Assembly (NCBI RefSeq): GCF_003952525.1
Contig: NZ_CP034451.1
Location: forward strand, 4,812,501 to 4,876,500
Origin: Mesorhizobium sp. M3A.F.Ca.ET.080.04.2.1
GTDB lineage: Bacteria; Pseudomonadota; Alphaproteobacteria; Rhizobiales; Rhizobiaceae
Direction: 5' to 3'
DNA length: 64,000 nucleotides
Positions 53,706 to 60,501 of this stretch are shown one piece after another. The position numbers were made by a program, and so were the translations under genes. Every line of letters begins with the position of its first letter. Positions within the stretch are counted from its first letter, which is position 1. Below the pieces are notes generated by a model. It worked only from the letters and a program-made list of their open reading frames with translations, did no database searches and was not told the origin of the DNA.

Positions 53706-54125
53706 TGCCCAAAGTCGCACGTGCCTGTGGGTGTCCGCCGATCCTCGAATGGTGAGGGCAATCGGTAAGGTAACTGGAGCCAACCACTCCAGTCGGTCAG
53801 TGGCCAACCACAAGATCGAGGACACCTTGAAGCAACGACGGTGCGGGCCTTTCTGGTTCTCTTCCGGTTGTCCAAAGACCGGGGTTACTAAAGAGGCACA
53901 CCTTCATTGCCGGCAGTGCGGACGGGTTCTCCCATCCAAGCCAAGGCAGACAAAGCGAACCGAGGCCGGGCAAGGCCAAGGTTCACCGCCGCGAGACGGC
54001 GATCCGTGGTTCCGGGGTCTCCACCGGCTGGTTCCATGGATTTTCCGTCCCGCCTTTGTCCACCGCGAGTTCGCGAGGCCGAGCGCCCGCGTCCCGCAGC
54101 CTTTGTGCGCGCCGCAAGGCGCAGA
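53706..54125 (+). ncRNA. Candidate speF-type 5' leader RNA
   Basis: Ornithine decarboxylase genes of alphaproteobacteria carry the speF RNA motif, a leader of several hundred bases. Here the leader contains successive hairpins: CCGGT/ACCGG (53864-53882), AACC-GGCC...GGCC-GGTT (53958-53983), CGCCG-CGAGA-CGGCG (53987-54001), and a TGCGC/GCGCA hairpin just before the ribosome site GGAGAG. The position, length and gene match the family. I could not align it to a covariance model, so the boundaries are estimates. Confidence 0.5.
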
Positions 54126-54138
54126 TGGAGAGACTTTG

Positions 54139-55272
54139 ATGGCAACCCAGCGCATCCTCGACTTTCTCGCCACCCGACGTCCCAACGGCCCCTGCCTCGT
54201 CGTCGATCTCGACGTCGTGCGCGACAATTTCCGCGCCTTCCAGAAGGCGTTGCCCGATTCCAGGATCTACTATGCGGTGAAGGCAAATCCGGCACCGGAG
54301 ATCCTGCGCCTGCTTGCTTCGATGGGCTCGTCCTTCGACACCGCATCCGTTGCCGAGGTCGAGATGGCGATGGATGCCGGCGCGCCGGCGGACCGCATTT
54401 CCTTCGGCAACACCATCAAGAAGGAACGCGACATCCTGCGCGCCTATCAGCTGGGCATCCGCCTCTATGCGGTGGATTGCGTCGAGGAGGTGGAGAAGAT
54501 CGCTCGCGTCGCGCCGGGCTCGCGCGTGTTCTGTCGCGTGCTCACCGACGGCGAGGGCGCCGAATGGCCGCTGTCGCGCAAGTTCGGCTGCGTGCCGGCG
54601 ATGGCGGTGGATGTGCTTCGCCACGCCAAGGGGCTGGGACTCGACGCCTACGGCGTGTCGTTCCATGTCGGCTCGCAGCAGACGGATCTGACGGCCTGGG
54701 ATCGCGCGCTGGGCGATGCCAAGAAGGTGTTCGCGACGCTCGCCGAGGAAGGCATCGTGTTGAAGATGGTCAACATGGGCGGAGGCTTCCCGACCCGTTA
54801 CCTGAAGGACGTGCCGGTGGCACAGGCCTATGGCCAGGCGATCTTCTCGGCGCTGCGCAAGCATTTCGGCAACGCGCTGCCGGAGACGATCATCGAGCCG
54901 GGCCGCGGCATGGTCGGCAACGCCGGCGTCATCAAGTCGGAAGTTGTGCTGATCTCGAAGAAGGCCGACAACGACAACGTGCGCTGGGTGTTCCTCGACA
55001 TCGGCAAGTTCGGCGGCCTCGCCGAGACCATGGACGAGGCGATCCGCTATCCGATCGTCACTCGCCATGACGGCTCGGAGACCGCGCCTTGCGTGCTCGC
55101 CGGTCCGACCTGCGACTCGGCCGACGTGATGTACGAGAAGACGCCTTATCCGCTGCCCTTGTCGCTGACCATCGGCGACGAGGTGCTGATCGAGGGCACC
55201 GGCGCCTACACCACGACCTATTCGTCGGTGGCGTTCAACGGCTTCGAGCCTCTCCGATCCTACGTGATCTGA
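54139..55272 (+). CDS. Ornithine decarboxylase, fold type III (alanine-racemase fold)
   Basis: PLP enzyme of 377 residues that decarboxylates ornithine (some members also lysine) to putrescine, which supplies homospermidine synthase. Lys in IYYAVKANPAPEILRLL forms the Schiff base. SFHVGSQQTD, MVNMGGGFPTRYL and the phosphate-binding GGG follow, then ETIIEPGRGMVGNAG, and VLAGPTCDSADVMYEK carries the active-site Cys-Asp of the partner subunit. ATG 54139 has GGAGAG upstream. The structured leader implies control by translation or attenuation, probably by polyamine or ornithine. A hairpin overlaps the stop codon. Confidence 0.94.
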   Translation: MATQRILDFLATRRPNGPCLVVDLDVVRDNFRAFQKALPDSRIYYAVKANPAPEILRLLASMGSSFDTASVAEVEMAMDAGAPADRISFGNTIKKERDILRAYQLGIRLYAVDCVEEVEKIARVAPGSRVFCRVLTDGEGAEWPLSRKFGCVPAMAVDVLRHAKGLGLDAYGVSFHVGSQQTDLTAWDRALGDAKKVFATLAEEGIVLKMVNMGGGFPTRYLKDVPVAQAYGQAIFSALRKHFGNALPETIIEPGRGMVGNAGVIKSEVVLISKKADNDNVRWVFLDIGKFGGLAETMDEAIRYPIVTRHDGSETAPCVLAGPTCDSADVMYEKTPYPLPLSLTIGDEVLIEGTGAYTTTYSSVAFNGFEPLRSYVI

Positions 55273-55319
55273 AGGCGCAAGCCTTCAGATCATCCGGTGC
55301 GGGCGAATTCACCGCCCGC
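55266..55319 (+). terminator. Hairpins at the ornithine decarboxylase stop
   Basis: A perfect 11-bp stem GATCTGAAGGC (55266-55276) / GCCTTCAGATC (55281-55291) with a GCAA tetraloop includes the stop codon. Eight bases on, GCGGGCG (55299-55305) / CGCCCGC (55313-55319) forms a second stem. Neither is followed by a T run, so they may protect the mRNA 3' end or work with Rho rather than act as a classical terminator. Confidence 0.45.
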
Positions 55320-55366
55320 TCCGGCTCGCTTGTGGAACAGATCTCCGCCGGTGAAGGATCGCGGAT

Positions 55367-56104
55367 ATGGACGTTGCAGATTTCATAGTTGAGAATTCCG
55401 TGCGCTGGGTAGTCTCTCCCCTCGAGGGAGAGATTGCCGCGCATCGGCCCGAGGGGGTCGGTTTGACCCGACTCGGCCGCCTGCGGCAGATGGACAGGGG
55501 CGCTCCACGCGCGGCGACCCCCTCAGTCGACTTCGGCGACATTTCTCACTCGAGCGGCGAGATTGCCCGCGCGTTTTCGATTGTTGCCGAAGGCATCGCC
55601 GACGTGGCGGCGCGCGAGCTTCTGCTCGACCGGGCCATGGGGCCGAAGCGCAAGAAGAAGTCGTCCGAGAAGCTGCGGCGCGGCCGGCGGCCGTCGGAAG
55701 GCCTCGCCTTTGTGGCACGCGATCTGTCGGGCGCGATCGTGGGGACCGTGCGGCTCTGGGACATCACGCTTGGCGAGAATGGTCCGGCAGCGCTCCTGCT
55801 TGGCCCGCTCGCCGTCGAGCCGACGTCCAAGAACGCCGGCATCGGCTCGGCGCTGATGCAGCACGCAATCGCCGAGGCGGCGCGGCTCGGCCATGGCGCG
55901 ATCCTGCTCGTCGGCGATGCGCCCTATTACGGGCGGTTCGGCTTCTCGGCCGATCGCACCGGCTCCCTTGCGATGCCTGGCCCTTACGAGCGGCACCGGT
56001 TGCTTGCGCTGGAATTGAAGGAAGGTGCGCTGAACGGCGTCAAGGGCACGATCAGGGCGGCGGGCCGCAAGATCAAGGGGCGGGCGCTGGGCTTCGCCGC
56101 CTGA
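55367..56104 (+). CDS. GNAT N-acetyltransferase with repeat-derived N-terminal insert
   Basis: Protein of 245 residues. From about residue 70 it is a YhbS-like acetyltransferase: AARELLLDRAMGPKRKKKSSEKLRRGRRPSEGLAFVARD, GTVRLWDI, LLLGPLAVEPTSKNAGIGSALMQHAIAEA (acetyl-CoA loop) and GHGAILLVGDAPYYGRFGF. The first 16 residues (MDVADFIVENSVRWVV) look native. Residues 17-65 are encoded by a rhizobial palindromic repeat, in frame and without stop, so the insert is read as protein. GAAGGA lies ahead of ATG 55367. Target substrate is unknown. If the insert disrupts folding, the gene may be inactive. Confidence 0.72.
   Translation: MDVADFIVENSVRWVVSPLEGEIAAHRPEGVGLTRLGRLRQMDRGAPRAATPSVDFGDISHSSGEIARAFSIVAEGIADVAARELLLDRAMGPKRKKKSSEKLRRGRRPSEGLAFVARDLSGAIVGTVRLWDITLGENGPAALLLGPLAVEPTSKNAGIGSALMQHAIAEAARLGHGAILLVGDAPYYGRFGFSADRTGSLAMPGPYERHRLLALELKEGALNGVKGTIRAAGRKIKGRALGFAA
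55406..55560. repeat. Palindromic repeat inside the GNAT gene
   Basis: Starts with TCTCTCCCCTCGAGGGAGAGA (split here as TCTCTCC-CCTCGAGG-GAGAGA), a near-perfect palindrome. It continues with CCCGAGGGGGTCGG, GCCGC-CT-GCGGC and GACCCCCTCAGTCGACTTCGGCGAC (last part GTCGACTTC / GGCGAC). Blocks such as CCCTCGAGGGAGAG and CCCCCTCAGTCG...TTCGGCGAC are typical of short mobile palindromic repeats in rhizobia. The element has kept the reading frame. Confidence 0.6.
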
Positions 56105-56181
56105 CGCGGAACGAACTCGTCACCTGGTGCTGCCGATGCGGCGTCTCGCGGCGCCGCATCGCGCCAACTTCTTATGGTCGA

Positions 56182-56466
56182 TCAGCCGAGCAGCTGGCTG
56201 AGCGCCATGGCGACCGTCATGTCGCCCTCGACCTTCAGCTTGCCGGCCATGAAGGCCATGGTCGGGTTGAGGTCACCGGCGATCAGCGAGTCGAGGTCCT
56301 CGAGCGAAAGCTTGACCGTGCAATCGGTCGGGGCGTCGGTCGTCGAGACTGTGGCGCCGTCGATGACGATGACACCGTCGCTGCCGGTGTCGAACTTGAC
56401 CGAATGCTCGAACCCCGCGCTCGCCACGCGCGACCTGATGCTTTCGGCAATCTCCTGAACGCCCAT
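56182..56466 (-). CDS. SCP2 sterol-binding-like small protein
   Basis: Protein of 94 residues: MGVQEIAESIRSRVASAGFEHSVKFDTGSDGVIVIDGATVSTTDA, then DCTVKLSLEDLDSLIAGDLNPTMAFMAGKLKVEGDMTVAMALSQLLG. The second half is the SCP2 lipid-binding fold signature. Stand-alone short members bind acyl-CoA or other lipids. Physiological ligand unknown. ATG 56466 has AGGAG upstream on the minus strand. The frame is open back to 56595 but without that site. A short gap follows the acetyltransferase gene. Confidence 0.9.
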   Translation of the reverse strand: MGVQEIAESIRSRVASAGFEHSVKFDTGSDGVIVIDGATVSTTDAPTDCTVKLSLEDLDSLIAGDLNPTMAFMAGKLKVEGDMTVAMALSQLLG

Positions 56467-56609
56467 GGCGGTTCTCCTATTCATTGCATTGAAGCGCATC
56501 GGCGCTTTCTCGGCCGAGCCGCATGTCGCGACCACGGTCGCTGCCGCATATAGCTTCGGATTGACGTTTACGTCAACGCGGTCGCCATGCGCCATGTCGC
56601 GCCGCCGCG

Positions 56610-56685
56610 CGAAGGACGCTTTAGGCCTTTATTCTGATGCATGTCGTTGTCCCAGAACCGTTGCACACTTCTGGGCCACATGCAT
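56610..56685. repeat. Intergenic palindromic repeat, well-preserved copy
   Basis: GACGCTTTAGGCCTTTATTCTG precedes the palindrome ATGCATGTCG (56637-56646), inner CCCAGAA (56651-56657) / TTCTGGG (56669-56675), right arm ACATGCAT (56678-56685). It lies between the SCP2 and flagellar genes, directly beside the stop codon (56693) of the minus-strand flagellar-cluster gene. Confidence 0.8.
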
Positions 56686-56692
56686 CGCGCGA

Positions 56693-57217
56693 TCAATGCT
56701 CGGTCTTGAATGCCTTGGTCATTTCCTGCGCGGTTTCACCGGCGCCCTTGCGGCGGCGCAGGGCGTTGTCGCGGATCTCGTCCTTGGACAGGAAATTGAC
56801 CTGGTCGATCAGCACCTCATGCACCAGTTCGACGCCGACGCGGGCGTTGATGGTGTCGCGAAGGGCCTTGCGGAAGGCATCGAGATCGATCGTGTCCTTC
56901 TTGGTGAAGTCGATCTGCGGGTTGGAGTAGAGGTAGGAATAGACCTGGTCGGTGATCAGCGCGGGCGCCGGGATCGACAGCTTCTTTATCTGGTCCGGCT
57001 CCACCGTGTAGACCAGCTTGGTCAGGAAGTATCCGTCGATCCTGGCGTTGCGGATCAGCGGCACCGAGATGATGTCGGTCTTGACGTAGTCGAGACCGCC
57101 CAGCATCGGCTTCGGCGGTTCGCCGACGCCTCGCTCGCTCGCCGCCTGGAACGAGAAGAAGACTGCGCCGAGCGTCACGGCGCAGATCCACAGCGCGGCG
57201 GCGATGAACTTGATCAT
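56693..57217 (-). CDS. Uncharacterised membrane-anchored protein in the flagellar cluster
   Basis: Protein of 174 residues: one N-terminal transmembrane helix (MIKFIAAALWICAVTLGAVFFSF), then a soluble, probably periplasmic domain with GGLDYVKTDIISVPLIRNARIDGYFLTKLVYTVEPDQIKKL, a mixed alpha-beta pattern, and a basic tail. It belongs to a family I recognise only as a rhizobial flagellar-locus hypothetical. It has no Flg/Fli name. Position at the end of the flhA-fliR-fliJ-rod-flgN series suggests a role in export or motor assembly. Not similar to FliL in sequence, though the layout (one helix plus small periplasmic domain) is the same. Confidence 0.8.
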   Translation of the reverse strand: MIKFIAAALWICAVTLGAVFFSFQAASERGVGEPPKPMLGGLDYVKTDIISVPLIRNARIDGYFLTKLVYTVEPDQIKKLSIPAPALITDQVYSYLYSNPQIDFTKKDTIDLDAFRKALRDTINARVGVELVHEVLIDQVNFLSKDEIRDNALRRRKGAGETAQEMTKAFKTEH

Positions 57218-57296
57218 GCTTTATCGGTCTGTCTGAGCATGATGCCTGTCCAAGGACCGGCAGCACTTTTTGCCCACGCAGTCCAGCGGTCCGGGA

Positions 57297-57719
57297 TCAT
57301 GTTCTTGCCCATCCGAACTCGCTGGCGGAGTAGGTGCCGTCGGCATCGGCGCGCTGGATGGCGTTCTTCAGCAGCGTGGCGACCTCGTTGACGGCGTTGA
57401 GGTGGGCAAGGATCGCGGCCTCGTTCTTGGCCAGCTTCTGGCGCAGCCTCGACAGACCCTCGCGATGCTGCTCGAGGAATTCGATCTCGTTGGCGCCCTT
57501 CAAGGCGCGGGTCAGTTCGTAAAGATAGCGGCTCTTGCGCGCATTCGAAGCCTTCAGGTCGTAACTGGTCCCACTGCGGATGCCGGCCGTCTCCTCATCC
57601 ACCGCTTCCTCGATGCGGCCGATGATGGCGGCGAGGTTGCCCGGCCGCGCGAAGGCGGCCGGCGTTTCCGGCGCGCCGGTCCGTGCAGGCAGATAGGAAT
57701 AGTCCGATTGTTCGGCCAT
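57297..57719 (-). CDS. flgN: FlgN-like flagellar export chaperone
   Basis: Protein of 140 residues, mostly helical: IIGRIEEAVDEETAGIRSGTSYDLKASNARKSRYLYELTRALKG, then LEQHREGLSRLRQKLAKNEAAILAHLNAVNEVATLLKNAIQRADADGTYS. The long coiled-coil helices match the FlgN family, which protects FlgK and FlgL before export. It begins 8 bases after the stop of the rod-binding gene on the same strand, within the flagellar cluster. The FlgN assignment rests on helix pattern and position. Confidence 0.75.
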   Translation of the reverse strand: MAEQSDYSYLPARTGAPETPAAFARPGNLAAIIGRIEEAVDEETAGIRSGTSYDLKASNARKSRYLYELTRALKGANEIEFLEQHREGLSRLRQKLAKNEAAILAHLNAVNEVATLLKNAIQRADADGTYSASEFGWART

Positions 57720-57727
57720 GTATGTCC

Positions 57728-58297
57728 CTAGATATTGATGTCAGTCTTTGTTGCCGCGTCGTCGCCGGTCATCGACCGCGCGGCCTTGCGCTCGAGTTCC
57801 TCGAGCATCGAGATAGACAGTCTGGTTTGCTGGTCGATCTCCGTCTTCTGCGGCCCGCCGGAAACCGGGCCGACCGGCACCTTGCGCTGTCCGTCGAGAT
57901 AGTGGTCGGTCAGCATCGATTTCGCGATGCCGATGCCGCCGCGCGCCGCCATGACATTGGCGAGCTGTTCCGATAGTTGCGATTTCCACATGTCGCCGGC
58001 CAGGCCCTTGCCGTAAACGCCCTCGACATCCTTAGGCATCATGTTCTGGATGAAGGTCTGCAGCACCATCGCCTCGAAGCGCTGGAATTTCTTCGCAGGG
58101 TTTGCCGCTTCGGCCTTGTCGGCCGTCGCGCGCGACAGCAGCGAACCGGCATCAACGGATGCGGTCTGGTCAACCGAGAACGGTCCCGCCGCAGCGCCAA
58201 CGCGCTTCGCGAGCGCCGCACGCGCAGCCTCGACATCGGCCGGCTCGGCGGCGCGCGCAACGTCCATCACGATGTCGCTGGGGGGTGAGATCGCCAA
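57728..58297 (-). CDS. Flagellar rod-binding protein (FlgJ N-terminal domain type)
   Basis: Protein of 189 residues with the rod-binding domain of FlgJ but no muramidase domain: FQRFEAMVLQTFIQNMMPKDVEGVYGKGLAGDMWKSQLSEQLANVMAARGGIGIAKSML. It caps rod assembly in the periplasm. Rhizobia have this split form. The start is a TTG at 58297 (MAISPPSDIVMDVARAA), which fits homologous N-termini. An ATG at 58267 is an alternative, and the frame is open back to 58390 without family support. It precedes flgN by 8 bases. Confidence 0.85.
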   Translation of the reverse strand: MAISPPSDIVMDVARAAEPADVEAARAALAKRVGAAAGPFSVDQTASVDAGSLLSRATADKAEAANPAKKFQRFEAMVLQTFIQNMMPKDVEGVYGKGLAGDMWKSQLSEQLANVMAARGGIGIAKSMLTDHYLDGQRKVPVGPVSGGPQKTEIDQQTRLSISMLEELERKAARSMTGDDAATKTDINI

Positions 58298-58729
58298 GAA
58301 GGGTCCGCCTTTTGCCGCGCTTTGGTATCTGCACAATGGCTCAACAAGCTTGTGGCAGGCTTGCGAGGAGCGGAAAGGCGGCAGGCACACTCTGCTGTAA
58401 GAATCACAAGCGGCGGCCCCGCTTGGGATCTCCTTCTATGTCGCGGCCGAACCCGGTCCTGCTTGGGCCATGGCCGAGTCCGCTTCGTTTCGATCCCGCC
58501 GATGACCGAACGCATCAATGTGGTGACATGGATAGTATTTCATATTGAAAGCCGCGGGAGCGTCTGAACGCGGCCGAAGCCCATCCTGCACGGCCTTGGC
58601 TTTCCGCTCATAGCTCAAGTGTTATTTTCCGACGTTGTAATATGTTAGCGACCGTGCCCCGCTGCCGGCCAGATTTGGCGCTTTAGAAACCGCTCATTAA
58701 CTCGGCCCGCTCATCCTTAAAGCCACGCA
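58298..58729. other. Intergenic region between divergent flagellar and protease genes
   Basis: The 432 bases contain no gene I can support. An imperfect hairpin GCGG-GAAGCC/GGCTTTCCGC lies at about 58572-58609. The segment from about 58610 to 58650 is AT-rich (GTGTTATTTTCCGACGTTG and TAATATG) and probably holds the promoter of the plus-strand protease. Confidence 0.45.
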
Positions 58730-59332
58730 TTGGAGACCTCGATTGTGAAACGCGATGTCGCGCTGTTCGCATTTTTGCTGTCGCTTGCCTGCCCATTTGC
58801 CGCGCAGGCCGGGACGATGATGGAGACCAGCGGCGAGGTGTTCGCACCGCCCGCCTTCTATTCGTTTTGCAGCCGCCAACCCGGCCTGTGCAGCACGGCG
58901 GGCGAGAAAAAGGTCGTCACGCTGCGGCCTGGGCTGAGCGCGCAATTGAACCAGGTGAACCGCTCGGTCAATTCACGCATCACCGAGCTAAGCGACCAAG
59001 CCACAGTGGGCAAGGACGACGAGTGGCGCGTGCCGACCGTTTCCGGCGATTGCGAGGATATCGCGATCTTGAAGAAGCTTGAGCTGATGAAGCGCGGCTG
59101 GCCGCCCTCGGCGCTGCTGCTTACCGTGGCAAGCCGTCACGGCGAAGGGCACACGGTGCTGACGGTGCGCACCAGCGAAGGCGATCTGGTGCTCGACAAT
59201 CTCACGAACTCCGTTCGCGACTGGGCCAGCACGCCTTACAGCTATTTCGCTCGACAGGCGCAGGGGAATGGCAGGCGCTGGGAGCGGATCGGGGCCGCCA
59301 AGCCGGTCGGGACGACCGCGACTGGCAGCTGA
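58730..59332 (+). CDS. Transglutaminase-like cysteine peptidase (BTLCP family)
   Basis: Exported protein of 200 residues in the bacterial transglutaminase-like cysteine proteinase family (relatives include LapG). The signal peptide runs ALFAFLLSLACPFAAQAGT. The triad is visible: Cys108 in VSGDCEDIA, His141 in HGEGHTVLTV, Asp156 in LVLDNLTN. LapG cleaves a biofilm adhesin under c-di-GMP control. Whether this one has an adhesin or LapD partner is not shown here, since none is in the window. It sits on the opposite strand between flagellar genes. A GTG at 58745 is an alternative start. Confidence 0.88.
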   Translation: METSIVKRDVALFAFLLSLACPFAAQAGTMMETSGEVFAPPAFYSFCSRQPGLCSTAGEKKVVTLRPGLSAQLNQVNRSVNSRITELSDQATVGKDDEWRVPTVSGDCEDIAILKKLELMKRGWPPSALLLTVASRHGEGHTVLTVRTSEGDLVLDNLTNSVRDWASTPYSYFARQAQGNGRRWERIGAAKPVGTTATGS

Positions 59333-59363
59333 CGCGAGTTTTCCTCGCCGCGGTAGACCGCTT

Positions 59364-59747
59364 CTATTCATGTCCCCGCTTCTGGCTGATGAGGTCCAGC
59401 CGCTCGCGGTCGGTGCGCTCGCGCTCGTCGCGACGGCGAACATCCTTGTAGGCGCGCTCGACCATGTTGGTGCGTGCCGTCGCGGTGGCGATCAGCGCCG
59501 CTTCCTGGCGAGCACTCTCAAGGTTCGCCTCCTGCTGCTCCAGCGCATTGGCGATGCGGCGATGGTATAGCTCCGGAAACAGGCCGGCCAGCGAGCCGTC
59601 GGCGTCGAAACGCTCGGTAAGCTGCCTCGCCTCGGCTTCGGCCGCGGCGGCGGCCGCGAGGAAGCCGGCATGGCGGGTCTCGTGCAGCGCCTTCAATTGC
59701 TCCTGCACCAGCACCAGCTTCTTCAGGCGATCCTTGCGCGTGGTCAT
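59364..59747 (-). CDS. FliJ-like coiled-coil flagellar protein
   Basis: Protein of 127 residues, almost entirely helical and charged: KDRLKKLVLVQEQLKALHETRHAGFLAAAAAAEAEARQLTERFDADGSL, then a central LFPELYHRRIANALEQQEANLESARQEAALIATATARTNMVERAYKDVRRRDERERTD. This is the pattern of FliJ/YscO-type stalk proteins that work with the FliI ATPase. It starts one base after fliR on the same strand. The FliJ assignment rests on the coiled coil and context. Confidence 0.72.
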   Translation of the reverse strand: MTTRKDRLKKLVLVQEQLKALHETRHAGFLAAAAAAEAEARQLTERFDADGSLAGLFPELYHRRIANALEQQEANLESARQEAALIATATARTNMVERAYKDVRRRDERERTDRERLDLISQKRGHE

Positions 59748-59748
59748 T

Positions 59749-60501
59749 TCACCTCGCCAGCGTCAGGTCGACGAACCCATCGACGAACAGCGACAGCAAG
59801 GTTCCGATGGCGAAATAGAAGATGATCAGCCCGCCGGCGATGACGAAGGGCAGCGAGATGAAATAGACCGGAATCTGCGGCGTCAGCTTGTTGACGAAGC
59901 CGATGGTCAGGTTGACCAGGATGGCATAGGCGACGAAGGGGCTGCCGAGGCGGATGACCAGGAAGAACGCGTCCGACACCGTGTCGGTGAGGTCGACCAG
60001 CGCGGCCTGCGGGTTGAAGAAGACGTTGACCGGGGCGACCGTGTAGGACGCGACCAGCGCGCGCACGATCTCGTGGTCGAAATCGAAGACGAAGAGCAGA
60101 AGCAGCGCCGAAAACGAGATGATGGCGGCAAGCGCCGCCTGCGGCTCGGGCTCCTCGATCGCCGGCCCGCCGGAGCCGCCATAGCCGATCATCATGGCGA
60201 TAGCCGAGCCCATGAAGCGCAGCGCCTCCATGTAGAGCCTGGTCATGGCGCCGATCAGCCCGCCGACCAGAAGCTCCGAGACGATCATCGGCGCCAGGAT
60301 CTGCGGACGCGGATCGACGAAGGGGAAGATGCGGTCCCACAGGAAGGCGAGCAGGCCGCCGGTGGCGGCGACCGAAACGAACAGCCGGACCTGGAGCGGC
60401 ACGCGGGCGCTCGACAGGCCCGGCATCAGCATGAAGCAGGCGCCGATGCGGCAGAAGGCGAGGAAGGCGGCGATGACGACGCCTTGCGAGAGCGCGTTCA
60501 C
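59749..60501 (-). CDS. fliR: Flagellar biosynthesis protein FliR
   Basis: Membrane protein of 250 residues of the flagellar type III export gate. Multiple hydrophobic helices with [24 protein letters not shown] and the conserved [33 protein letters not shown], then [67 protein letters not shown]. It overlaps the flhA stop by 4 bases (ATGA), so translation is coupled. Confidence 0.95.
   Translation of the reverse strand: MNALSQGVVIAAFLAFCRIGACFMLMPGLSSARVPLQVRLFVSVAATGGLLAFLWDRIFPFVDPRPQILAPMIVSELLVGGLIGAMTRLYMEALRFMGSAIAMMIGYGGSGGPAIEEPEPQAALAAIISFSALLLLFVFDFDHEIVRALVASYTVAPVNVFFNPQAALVDLTDTVSDAFFLVIRLGSPFVAYAILVNLTIGFVNKLTPQIPVYFISLPFVIAGGLIIFYFAIGTLLSLFVDGFVDLTLAR

Larger units (their letters stand above)
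53597..54138. other. Long noncoding gap ahead of ornithine decarboxylase
   Basis: This 542-base stretch between the divergent amidase and decarboxylase holds an AT-rich promoter region (53597-53710), then a GC-rich leader with many small inverted repeats described in the next two entries. It stays open in the decarboxylase frame, but the codons are unusual for protein and no family protein begins so early. Confidence 0.6.

Noticed and set aside
53575..54138. In-frame N-terminal extension of ornithine decarboxylase
   Set aside because: Family proteins begin at the ATG with ribosome site at 54139. The upstream DNA is structured leader.
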